Position numbers and translations under genes: made by a program. From positions 1 to 18,304 of the forward strand of contig CAYFUR010000074.1 of assembly GCA_964346275.1 (NCBI GenBank): a stretch of 18,304 nucleotides of DNA, given 5' to 3'. The notes beneath the pieces are model-generated. The model was not told where the DNA came from and did no database searches. It was given only the letters and a program-made list of their open reading frames with translations. The DNA comes from CAYFUR01 sp964346275 (lineage in GTDB: Bacteria; Sumerlaeota; Sumerlaeia; SLMS01). Shown here piece by piece: positions 5,532 to 12,830 of this stretch; positions within the stretch are counted from its first letter, which is position 1; the number at the start of each line of letters is the position of its first letter.

Positions 5532-8240
5532 ATGACCCGATTTGCCCAACTGCTTTTCCTTTTCAGCGCCATGGCGCTAGTCCAGCCGCTCGCCGCGCAA
5601 ACCCTGGAGGATGAGATCGATGGGATCCTATTACAAAGCCCGGCTTCTTCCAATACCTGGGGCATTCTGATCCAAAGCGACGAGGGAGCCATCAATTACT
5701 ACCAGCGAAACAGGGATCTTGAGCTAACGCCCGCCTCCAACACCAAGCTGGTCACCACGGCCGGCGCTTTCGGCGTCATGGGTCCGGACCACGCCTTTGA
5801 AACACGCGTCTACTATAACGGCGATTTCTCCGGCGGAACGCTGGATGGCGATATCAACCTGGTGGTCGAGCACGATATCACGTGGAACGTCTTCTGCCTC
5901 GGAAGCTCTGACGAAGCACTGGACCACCTGGCCGATCAGTTGGCGGCGCAAGGGCTGCAAAGCGTGACCGGGCAGGTGAATGTCTACGGGGCGGCGTTTT
6001 ACGGTCGCGGGCAATTCGACGATGTGCGTTTCTCCGCGCCGTCCTACGACAATGCGACGGCAGCGTCCGTTTTCCGGACATCGCTTGCCCAAGCCGGTGT
6101 CTCTGTGTCTGGTGGGTCGAGTGGGCGGACCGGCTTCACTGCTCCAGGCGATCTTGTCTATACGCATCTGTCCAGCGACTTGCTCTATGAGAATGAAGAG
6201 GGCCGCCACGCCGGCCTCAGAGAGATGCCCCTTACTCTCGCAACGGCCTCCATTGAAAGCAACCGCGTCAGCCACAACGCCATGGCGGATGGACTGCTCA
6301 TGGCGATTGGGTACCAGGCAAGCGGCCAGAGCACGCTCGACGCAGGCGCCGCGGCCGTTCTCGACTGGCTGGAAAACGAAGCCGGAATCGACACGCGCCA
6401 GCTCGTCTTTGGCGATGGATCGGGCCTGGCGCGCGGAGCGGATTCCCGCCCGGGCAATGAGTTCAGCCCGGTCTTCTATGTCCAACTCATCCGCCACATG
6501 ATCGACAGCTACCCAACGTGGGACACGACTCTGTCGATCGGGTGCGAAGACGGCACGATCGGCGGGAGGTATTGCTCGCCCAGCTATTTACAGGGACGTG
6601 TTCATGCGAAAACCGGAACGCTGTTCACAACGATTGCACTCTCCGGCTATCTCGATCACCCGCTATACGGTGAACGGATTTATTTTTCTTTTCTGGCGAA
6701 TAATTCGTCGGGAATCAGCGCCACGGCGGCCAGAAATACAATCGAGGAGATCATTGTCACAATTGCCAATGGTTTCCCACCGGTCACTCCAGGCCTGAGC
6801 CACGTTGCCCAGGTGGATTCAGCGTCTCTGCAGGTGGAGGCAGTCCAGCAATTCTCCGCCCTCGATAACATGGAGGTGGAATACTCGGTGGATGGCGGCG
6901 CATTTTCACAATCCACTCCCCTGCCGCTGGCTCAGCCATACGTGATCGAGACGCGACCGGGACAACAGAACACCGCCGATTACCAGGAAGTCCAGGGAGT
7001 CTGGGCGGACACGAGCGCGGAAACAGAAGCACCGGGCTCAACGGGCGCCCCCGGCGGACGATGGGCCATTCCCACCGACTCAGGCGGCCCGGATATCGCC
7101 CGCTTTGCTCCCTCCGGTCTGGAAACCGGGCGCTATGAAGTGGATGTGACAACCTATGGCACGTTCCTCAGCGACAACGCCCACCAGGTCACGGCCCGAA
7201 TCAACGACGCAAACGGCATCCGCGAGCGCCTCATCGATCTTTCCTTTGAAACGACGGGGGATGTCTGGCGGCCGGTGGCCGTCGTGAATTTTGTGGCCAA
7301 CGAAGGGCATTACATCGAGTTCGACAACTCAACCCAGCTCAACGCCGCCGGCAGTTCATCCAACTCGCGCATGGTCATGTCGGCGGTGCGCTTTGTGCCG
7401 ACAACGGGATCCGTCCGCTTAGACAGCCTGGCGCAAGGCACACGGATCGACGCGCGCGTTGTGGGAAAATCCGGCGCAACGACAACAGCGCCCTCGGATA
7501 CGTATAGCGGCAGGATTGACACAAGCCCGCGTGTCTTGCTCGTCGACGGCAATGATCGCTGGGCAACGCAGCCGGAAAATCCGGCCGGTGAGTCCCACGA
7601 TTTCGTGACGCGGATCGGCGCGTCGATCACCAATGTCGCCTTTGATTCCGCCGATAACGATTCCGTCGTGCGAGGGGATGTGGTCCTGGAAGAATACCCC
7701 GTGGTTGTCTATCTCCTCGGCGAAGAATCCACGCAGGACGAAACCTTCTCGGACACCGAGCAGGGGTTGCTGAATCAGTATCTCGACAATGGCGGCCGTG
7801 TTATTGTCTCCGGCGCTGAATTTGGCTGGGACCTGGAAGAGCAAGGCACAGCATCCGACCGGGAATTTCTCCGGGAAAGCCTCCGGATTGACTATACAGC
7901 AGACGCGACCTCCGCGAGCACGGAAGGAGTGGTTCCGGAAGGCAGCGACCTGTTCGCAGGGATCAGCAACATCGATTATTCGGCCGGGCCGCTTTCCATT
8001 GGCTTTCCCGATGTGCTGGCCGGGATGGCAGGCTCCCGCGTGGTGATGCGCTATGAAGGGACATCTGAGGGCGCGGCGCTGGCGTGGCGCGAATCGGCCG
8101 GACCGGGCGCTGTCGCTTTCGGCTTTCCCATCACCATGATCAGCGACGAGACGGCACAGTCCGAAGTGATCGAAGCGGCCCTGGATTACCTTCTTGAGCA
8201 GCAGAACGCCGGTTCTGCCTGGATCTTTTACGGGCAATAG
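5532..8240 (+). CDS. D-alanyl-D-alanine carboxypeptidase/endopeptidase (PBP4, S13) fused to golvesin-like and glutaminase-like domains
   Basis: This 902-residue exported protein is about twice the length of a normal PBP4. Residues 1-22 are a signal peptide (cleavage after LAAQ). The S13 serine peptidase follows, with S69-N-T-K72, S247-H-N249 and K360-T-G362, the three classical active-site motifs. It should trim or cleave peptidoglycan peptides in the periplasm. SxxK to SxN is 178 residues, against roughly 240-250 in E. coli PBP4 and R39, so the inserted domains are shortened. Residues 421-490 look like an Fn3-type strand-rich linker. Residues 485-624 resemble a golvesin C-terminal-like beta domain (RYEVDVTTYG, HYIEFDNS). 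Residues 666-890 resemble a class I glutaminase/ThuA-type fold (VLLVDGNDRW, VVVYLLGEES, GGRVIVSGAE) but contain no cysteine, so are probably non-catalytic. The extension assignments are recalled likenesses. The stop is four bases from the end of the convergent nth. Confidence 0.93.
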   Translation: MTRFAQLLFLFSAMALVQPLAAQTLEDEIDGILLQSPASSNTWGILIQSDEGAINYYQRNRDLELTPASNTKLVTTAGAFGVMGPDHAFETRVYYNGDFSGGTLDGDINLVVEHDITWNVFCLGSSDEALDHLADQLAAQGLQSVTGQVNVYGAAFYGRGQFDDVRFSAPSYDNATAASVFRTSLAQAGVSVSGGSSGRTGFTAPGDLVYTHLSSDLLYENEEGRHAGLREMPLTLATASIESNRVSHNAMADGLLMAIGYQASGQSTLDAGAAAVLDWLENEAGIDTRQLVFGDGSGLARGADSRPGNEFSPVFYVQLIRHMIDSYPTWDTTLSIGCEDGTIGGRYCSPSYLQGRVHAKTGTLFTTIALSGYLDHPLYGERIYFSFLANNSSGISATAARNTIEEIIVTIANGFPPVTPGLSHVAQVDSASLQVEAVQQFSALDNMEVEYSVDGGAFSQSTPLPLAQPYVIETRPGQQNTADYQEVQGVWADTSAETEAPGSTGAPGGRWAIPTDSGGPDIARFAPSGLETGRYEVDVTTYGTFLSDNAHQVTARINDANGIRERLIDLSFETTGDVWRPVAVVNFVANEGHYIEFDNSTQLNAAGSSSNSRMVMSAVRFVPTTGSVRLDSLAQGTRIDARVVGKSGATTTAPSDTYSGRIDTSPRVLLVDGNDRWATQPENPAGESHDFVTRIGASITNVAFDSADNDSVVRGDVVLEEYPVVVYLLGEESTQDETFSDTEQGLLNQYLDNGGRVIVSGAEFGWDLEEQGTASDREFLRESLRIDYTADATSASTEGVVPEGSDLFAGISNIDYSAGPLSIGFPDVLAGMAGSRVVMRYEGTSEGAALAWRESAGPGAVAFGFPITMISDETAQSEVIEAALDYLLEQQNAGSAWIFYGQ

Positions 8241-8244
8241 TGCC

Positions 8245-8901
8245 TCATTCGGGATACGGGCACAGATTTCGAAGGCAGCATGCCGAGCAACGTGGCCGAG
8301 CGGAACGGCAAACAGCCCGGCCGTGACGAAAGAGATTCACGTGCATCGCATATCGATCCGCTGGCTTCACGACCTCCTCCAGTTCGTCGGACGCGCGAGC
8401 CAACGGAATCTCCTCACCAAGAAGCCCAAGCCGCCGCGTCACACGAAAGACATGGGTATCGACGGGCAGAACCTTGCGGCCCATACCGAACATCAGGACA
8501 CAATCCGCCGTCTTCGGGCCGACACCGGGAAACTGGCACAACGTGCAGCGTATATCGGCTGTCGGCCTGTCGCGCAAATACTCGAGAGAAATCTGGCCTT
8601 GCTCTTCTTTGATTTGATGCAGGGTTTGGAGAATGCGCGGAGCTTTTTGATCAGCAAGTCCAGCCCGCTCGATTTTCGAGGCGATTTGCCGGGACGTCAT
8701 CGCGGCAATGTCCTCCCAATCACGGCCTTCAGTGAGCCGGTCAAACGCCTGCGAACAGGCCTCGCTGGCCGTCTTTTGGGAAAGAACGGTCTGGACCAGA
8801 TGATCGACGAGGCTGCGGCCACCCTCACGGGCGAAGCTGGGAAGCCCGTATTCCGCCTTCAGCCGCCGGAGGACCTTTTTTGCCAATTCTTTTCGAGACA
8901 C
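8245..8901 (-). CDS. nth: Endonuclease III (DNA glycosylase/AP lyase)
   Basis: This 218-residue base-excision repair enzyme removes oxidised pyrimidines and nicks the abasic site. The sequence shows LVQTVLSQKT (35-44), the helix-hairpin-helix FPGVGPKTADCVL (124-136) with catalytic lysine K130, the VDTHVFRV segment with catalytic D148, and a C-terminal [4Fe-4S] ligand set C198-x6-C205-x2-C208-x5-C214. All key residues are present and the length is normal. The start is GTG at 8901; an upstream ATG in the same region runs straight into a stop (ATG AGG TAG). GAGG lies 12 bases before the GTG, rather far, so initiation may be weak. The gene stands alone: divergent from galT and convergent with the PBP4 fusion, from which its stop is separated by only four bases. 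Confidence 0.95.
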   Translation of the reverse strand: MSRKELAKKVLRRLKAEYGLPSFAREGGRSLVDHLVQTVLSQKTASEACSQAFDRLTEGRDWEDIAAMTSRQIASKIERAGLADQKAPRILQTLHQIKEEQGQISLEYLRDRPTADIRCTLCQFPGVGPKTADCVLMFGMGRKVLPVDTHVFRVTRRLGLLGEEIPLARASDELEEVVKPADRYAMHVNLFRHGRAVCRSARPRCSACCLRNLCPYPE

Positions 8902-8963
8902 GGGCGCTCGCTACCTCATGAATTGATTCGCTCTTTTCCTCGATGGATCAGTTTTCATGCCCG

Positions 8964-9006
8964 AATCGCCTAAGCGATTGACCTGCGAGGGCGGCGGCGC
9001 GATAGA
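8964..9006 (+). promoter_or_regulatory. Inverted repeat and possible promoter upstream of galT
   Basis: A perfect 6-bp inverted repeat, AATCGC and GCGATT around CTAA, occupies 8964-8979. Its right end overlaps TTGACC (8978-8983), which is 17 bases from GATAGA (9001-9006). If these are -35 and -10 boxes, transcription would begin within a few bases of the galT ATG at 9015, giving a very short or absent leader. A repressor bound to the repeat would cover the -35 box. The -10 match is poor, so both the promoter and the operator role are tentative. Confidence 0.3.
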
Positions 9007-9014
9007 CAGAACTC

Positions 9015-10073
9015 ATGATAAATTCCAAAACCTTCGATTCAACAGAACACCCCCACCGCCGCTACAATCCCCTCACGGCGGAATGGGTTCTCGTTTCTCC
9101 CCATCGCATGAAACGCCCCTGGCAGGGAAGCCAGGAATCGGGCATGCCCGAGCAACGCCCCAGGCATGATCCCTACTGCTACCTCTGCCCCGGCTCACAG
9201 CGAGCGGGTGGAAAAATGAATCCGGAATACGAAGAGACTTTTGTTTTCACGAATGATTTTCCGGCGCTCCTTGGCGGCACTCCCCCTGCCCCCAAATCAG
9301 AATCCGGCCTTCTGCGCGTGGAAAGCGTGAGGGGAACGTGCCGGGTGATCTGTTTTTCGCCGCGGCACGACATGACTCTTGCGGAAATGGATACGCCTGA
9401 GATCCGCCGGGTCGTGGATCTGTGGGCCGAGCAGACGGAGGAACTCGGGCAGGACTATGCATGGGTCCAGGTTTTCGAGAACAAAGGCGAAATGATGGGG
9501 TGTTCCAACCCCCATCCCCACGGCCAGGTCTGGGCCAGCGACACACTGCCGGATCAAATCGCCCGGGAAGACGACAACCAGCGCGTCTGGCTTTGGGAGC
9601 GCGGTGCGCCCATGCTACTTCAATATGCCGCACTGGAAGAAGAGGAGAAAGTCCGCATTGTCTATCAGAACGACAGTTGGCTGATCGTGGTGCCGTTCTG
9701 GGCTGTCTGGCCCTACGAGACTCTTGTCCTCCCCCGGTTTCCGGTCAAACACCTGGAAGACCTTTCGGACTCGCAGCGGAACTCTCTGGCGGATGCGCTC
9801 CGGACACTGCTGGCCCGCTATGACAATCTTTTTGAAACTTCCTTCCCCTACTCCATGGGATGGCATGGCGCGCCGTATAAACAAGGCCCGCAAGATCATT
9901 GGCAGCTCCATGCCCACTTCTTTCCGCCGCTTTTACGATCCGCCACGGTGAAGAAATTCCTGGTGGGATACGAAATGCTGGCGGAAGCCCAGCGCGACCT
10001 CACGGCGGAGCAGGCCGCTGAACGCCTGCGCCAGTCAGGAGATTCCCATTACCGGAAACAAAGAGACACCTGA
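9015..10073 (+). CDS. galT: Galactose-1-phosphate uridylyltransferase
   Basis: This 352-residue Leloir-pathway enzyme exchanges UMP between UDP-glucose and galactose-1-phosphate. The nucleophile is H169 in GCSNPHPHGQVW (162-173), with Q171 equivalent to E. coli Q168. Structural zinc ligands are C55, C58, H118 and H167; the second metal site is E185, H284, H299 and H301, matching the E. coli pattern. The opening EHPHRRYNPLTAEWVLVSPHR and the closing LLRSATVKKFLVGYEMLAE are near-identical in form to E. coli GalT, which supports the ATG at 9015 although the preceding ribosome binding site is weak. The stop TGA shares one base with the galK start (TGATG), so the two are translationally coupled. 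No galE, galactose transporter or beta-galactosidase is in the window. Confidence 0.97.
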   Translation: MINSKTFDSTEHPHRRYNPLTAEWVLVSPHRMKRPWQGSQESGMPEQRPRHDPYCYLCPGSQRAGGKMNPEYEETFVFTNDFPALLGGTPPAPKSESGLLRVESVRGTCRVICFSPRHDMTLAEMDTPEIRRVVDLWAEQTEELGQDYAWVQVFENKGEMMGCSNPHPHGQVWASDTLPDQIAREDDNQRVWLWERGAPMLLQYAALEEEEKVRIVYQNDSWLIVVPFWAVWPYETLVLPRFPVKHLEDLSDSQRNSLADALRTLLARYDNLFETSFPYSMGWHGAPYKQGPQDHWQLHAHFFPPLLRSATVKKFLVGYEMLAEAQRDLTAEQAAERLRQSGDSHYRKQRDT

Positions 10074-11233
10074 TGGCTGGCCCCCTTTCAGAAATGCCCG
10101 GCGAAATCATCCGGGCCTTTCGGGATCGCTTTGGCCAGGGGCCGAGCCTGGTTGCCCGCGCCCCCGGCCGCGTCAACCTGATCGGAGAGCACACCGACTA
10201 TAATGATGGCTTTGTCCTGCCCATGGCCATCGACCGTGCGGCGTGGATCGCCTTGAGCCCGTGGGACAAGCCCATGATCGAAGTGGAATCCCTGCTCTTT
10301 CATAAGTCCATCCGCTTTTCCACCGAAGACTTTTCCTCGAAACAGAAGGGGTGGGGCGCATATATACAAGGAGCGGCATGGGCCGCTCGAGAGCATGGCC
10401 TGACCCTGCGCGGATTCCGTGCAGTCTTCACCGGAGACGTGCCGCTGGGGTCCGGGCTTTCTTCCTCCGCGGCCCTGGAAGTCGCCGTTGTGAAAGCAAT
10501 CGACCGGCTGGCGGGAGGCGAGACTCCCGACGGAGATCTTGCGCGGATCGCTCAACGCGCCGAAAACGAGTGGGCCGGGGTGCAGTGCGGTATCATGGAC
10601 CAGCTCATTTCCGCGGCCGGTGAGAAAGGCCACGCGCTCTTGATTGACTGCCGCTCACTGCAAGCGTCCCCCGCTCCCCTGCCGGATGGCTATACGGTCG
10701 TGATCATGGACACGGCGACGCCGCGGTCGCTGGCGGGTTCCGCCTACAACCAGCGAAGGAGGGAATGCGAGGGGGCGGCGAAGCTTCTGGGGGTGGAGAC
10801 GCTCCGCGATGTGGACGAGGCGGCTCTTGAGAAAAAAAAATCATCATTGCCGAATCCTCTCCTGCGCCGGGCGCGCCATGTCGTGACAGAGAATGCACGA
10901 ACGCTTCGCGCAGCAGAGGCCATGAACCGCAGCGATGCGGAGCGATTGGGCGCCCTCATGAATGAGAGCCACGACAGCCTGCGCGATGATTACGAGGTGT
11001 CCTGCCCGGAGTTGGATGTCATGGTCGAAATCGCCAGGAAAACTGAAGGTTGCCACGGTGGGCGCATGACGGGCGCGGGCTTTGGCGGCTGCGCCGTCGC
11101 TCTTCTTGAAAAAGAAAAAACGGCGGACTTTATTTCCGCCGTTTCCCGTCTCTACAGAGACCAGACTGGGAAAAAGCCCTCGCTTTTCGCCAGCGAGGCC
11201 AGCCAGGGGGCCGAGGCGTGGGAGGTTCGTTGA
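10073..11233 (+). CDS. galK: Galactokinase
   Basis: This 386-residue GHMP kinase phosphorylates galactose at C1 with ATP, feeding GalT. The galactokinase signature GRVNLIGEHTDY spans 32-43 (R33 is the likely catalytic arginine), the ATP-binding GHMP motif PLGSGLSSSAA spans 124-134, the catalytic base is D176 (CGIMDQLIS), and RMTGAGFGGC (331-340) is the third GHMP motif. Length is normal. The start overlaps the galT stop by one base. Two oddities sit inside the gene. A run of nine adenines at 10832-10840 encodes EKKKS in a weakly conserved region. An inverted repeat at 11118-11144, followed leftward by thymines on the other strand, looks like the terminator of the convergent gnd gene. The galK stop is 28 bases from the gnd stop. 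Confidence 0.97.
   Translation: MAGPLSEMPGEIIRAFRDRFGQGPSLVARAPGRVNLIGEHTDYNDGFVLPMAIDRAAWIALSPWDKPMIEVESLLFHKSIRFSTEDFSSKQKGWGAYIQGAAWAAREHGLTLRGFRAVFTGDVPLGSGLSSSAALEVAVVKAIDRLAGGETPDGDLARIAQRAENEWAGVQCGIMDQLISAAGEKGHALLIDCRSLQASPAPLPDGYTVVIMDTATPRSLAGSAYNQRRRECEGAAKLLGVETLRDVDEAALEKKKSSLPNPLLRRARHVVTENARTLRAAEAMNRSDAERLGALMNESHDSLRDDYEVSCPELDVMVEIARKTEGCHGGRMTGAGFGGCAVALLEKEKTADFISAVSRLYRDQTGKKPSLFASEASQGAEAWEVR
11110..11144 (-). terminator. Intrinsic terminator for gnd, embedded in the galK coding sequence
   Basis: Reading leftward on the minus strand, the arm AAACGGCGGA (11144-11135), a 7-base loop (11134-11128) and the arm TCCGCCGTTT (11127-11118) form a perfect 10-bp stem. It runs into TTTTTTCTTTTT (11120-11109; the tract overlaps the A/T base of the stem). 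This is a textbook rho-independent terminator for transcription from the right. It sits about 120 bases past the gnd stop. On the plus strand the same stem is followed by CCCGTC, so galK transcription should not stop here. Confidence 0.8.
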
Positions 11234-11261
11234 GCCTCCCTGCGAATCACCCGCTGATTTC

Positions 11262-12719
11262 TCAGGCGTTATAGCTCGCGGCGGTCGTATCGCCGCCCCG
11301 GCCGGTCCAATTGGTGTGGAAGAATTCGCCGCGCGGACGGTCGGCCCGTTCGTAGGTATGCGCGCCGAAGTAATCGCGCATGGCCTGGAGCAGGTTCGCC
11401 GGGAGGCGCTCGCTGCGATAGCCATCATAGTAAGCCAGCGCTGTCGAAAAGGCCGGCACCGGAACACCATTGAGCGCCGCCGTGGCAACGACGCGGCGCC
11501 AGCCTGCCTCGGCGTTCTGGATTTTTTCTCGGAAAAAGGGAGCAAGCATCAGGTTGTTCAGATCGGGATCCTGCTCGAAAGCATCGCGGATATCGCCGAG
11601 AAAGCGCGAACGGATGATACAGCCCGCGCGCCACATGAGCGCGATGGCACCCTTGTTTAGCTTCCAGCCGTGAGCTTTCGCGGCGGCGTCCATCATTCCG
11701 AAACCCTGGGCGTAGGAGACGAGTTTGCTCGCGAAAACGGCATTCTCCAGAGCGGGTAGAAAATCTTCTTTCGCCGGAATCTCGGTACGAGGAGGAGCAT
11801 CCAGCAGTTTGCTGGCCTCCGTGCGCTCATCCTTCATCGCTGAAAGATTGCGCGAGAAAACCGCCTCGGCAATGAGCGTAATGGGCTGGCCAAGCTCCAT
11901 GCCGTCGCGCACGGTCCACCGCCCGGTGCCCTTCTGTCCCGCAGCGTCCAGGACCAGGTCGATCATCGGCTTGCCCGATTCATCATCTTTCACCTTCAGA
12001 ATATCGCGGGTGATTTCGATGAGGTAACTATCAAGGACGCCGTTATTCCATCGATCGAAGACATCGCTGATTTCTTCCACCGGCATGCCGAGCAGATCGC
12101 GCATAAGGTGATAGGCTTCGCAGATCACCTGGATATCGCCGTATTCGATGCCATTATGGACCATCTTCACAAAGTGGCCGGCGCCTTCGTCTCCCACCCA
12201 ATCGCAGGCGACTTCCGTCTCGTTCACGTCAGCAGCAACCGCCTGGAAGATCGGCTTGATCTCCGGCCAGGCATCCTCGTGCCCCCCCGGCATCAATGAG
12301 GGCCCCCAGAGCGCGCCTTCTTCGCCCCCGCTGACGCCGGTCCCGACAAAGAGGATTCCTTTTTCTTTCAGCTCGCGGCAGCGGCGCGTCGAGTCGGGCC
12401 AATAGGAATTCCCGCCATCGATAATGATATCGCCTTTTTCCAGGTGCGGCAGCAGTTGCTCGATCACCATATCGACCGGCTTGCCCGCTTTGACAAGTAT
12501 CATGGCCTTGCGCGGTTTTTTCAGCGAAGCAACGAACTCCTCAATGCTGTGGCAGCCAATGAAGTTCTTGCCTTTGCCCCGCCCCTCTACAAACCGATCA
12601 ACCTTTTCCGTCGTGCGATTATAGACCGAGGCGGTGAATCCATTGCGCTCCACATTGAGCAGAAGGTTTTCCCCCATCACCCCGAGGCCGATCAGTCCGA
12701 AATCCGCGCTTGCACTCAT
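11262..12719 (-). CDS. gnd: 6-phosphogluconate dehydrogenase, decarboxylating
   Basis: This 485-residue enzyme oxidatively decarboxylates 6-phosphogluconate to ribulose-5-phosphate, making NADPH in the pentose phosphate pathway. The N-terminal GLIGLGVMGENL (8-19) binds the cofactor and NRT (34-36) fits the usual NADP-phosphate contact. The substrate loop GVSGGEEGALWGPSLMPGG (128-146) and the catalytic block GAGHFVKMVHNGIEYGD (179-195; K185, H188, N189, E192) are intact. The C-terminal tail is the long dimeric type seen in E. coli and sheep. I chose the ATG at 12719 because AAGGA lies seven bases upstream and the family homology starts there; the frame is open to 12782 without similarity. The gene is divergent from bshC across a 111-base gap with a palindrome, and its terminator appears to lie within galK. 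Confidence 0.97.
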   Translation of the reverse strand: MSASADFGLIGLGVMGENLLLNVERNGFTASVYNRTTEKVDRFVEGRGKGKNFIGCHSIEEFVASLKKPRKAMILVKAGKPVDMVIEQLLPHLEKGDIIIDGGNSYWPDSTRRCRELKEKGILFVGTGVSGGEEGALWGPSLMPGGHEDAWPEIKPIFQAVAADVNETEVACDWVGDEGAGHFVKMVHNGIEYGDIQVICEAYHLMRDLLGMPVEEISDVFDRWNNGVLDSYLIEITRDILKVKDDESGKPMIDLVLDAAGQKGTGRWTVRDGMELGQPITLIAEAVFSRNLSAMKDERTEASKLLDAPPRTEIPAKEDFLPALENAVFASKLVSYAQGFGMMDAAAKAHGWKLNKGAIALMWRAGCIIRSRFLGDIRDAFEQDPDLNNLMLAPFFREKIQNAEAGWRRVVATAALNGVPVPAFSTALAYYDGYRSERLPANLLQAMRDYFGAHTYERADRPRGEFFHTNWTGRGGDTTAASYNA

Positions 12720-12783
12720 TGTCGATTCCTTCGTGTGGTATGAAAGCCTGTTCGTTTCTTGCTGGCGCCGATATGGTTCCATG

Positions 12784-12799
12784 GGCTACCAAGGTAGCC
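12784..12799. promoter_or_regulatory. Palindrome between gnd and bshC, candidate operator
   Basis: GGCTACC (12784-12790) and GGTAGCC (12793-12799) form perfect 7-bp arms around AA. The repeat is 65 bases upstream of gnd and 31 bases upstream of bshC, in the only space that can hold both promoters. It may be a dimeric-regulator site or a hairpin with a CAAG loop. I could not find convincing -35/-10 pairs for either gene here. The palindrome is seen directly; an operator role is inference. Confidence 0.4.
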
Positions 12800-12830
12800 A
12801 CACTGACTCAACAATCATTCCGGGAAGAAA

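Noticed and set aside
7419..8237. A 272-codon minus-strand frame under the PBP4-fusion tail
   Set aside because: I considered whether the tail of the fusion was false and this the real gene. The plus frame is continuous, has regular beta-rich domain character, and no start signal supports the minus frame.
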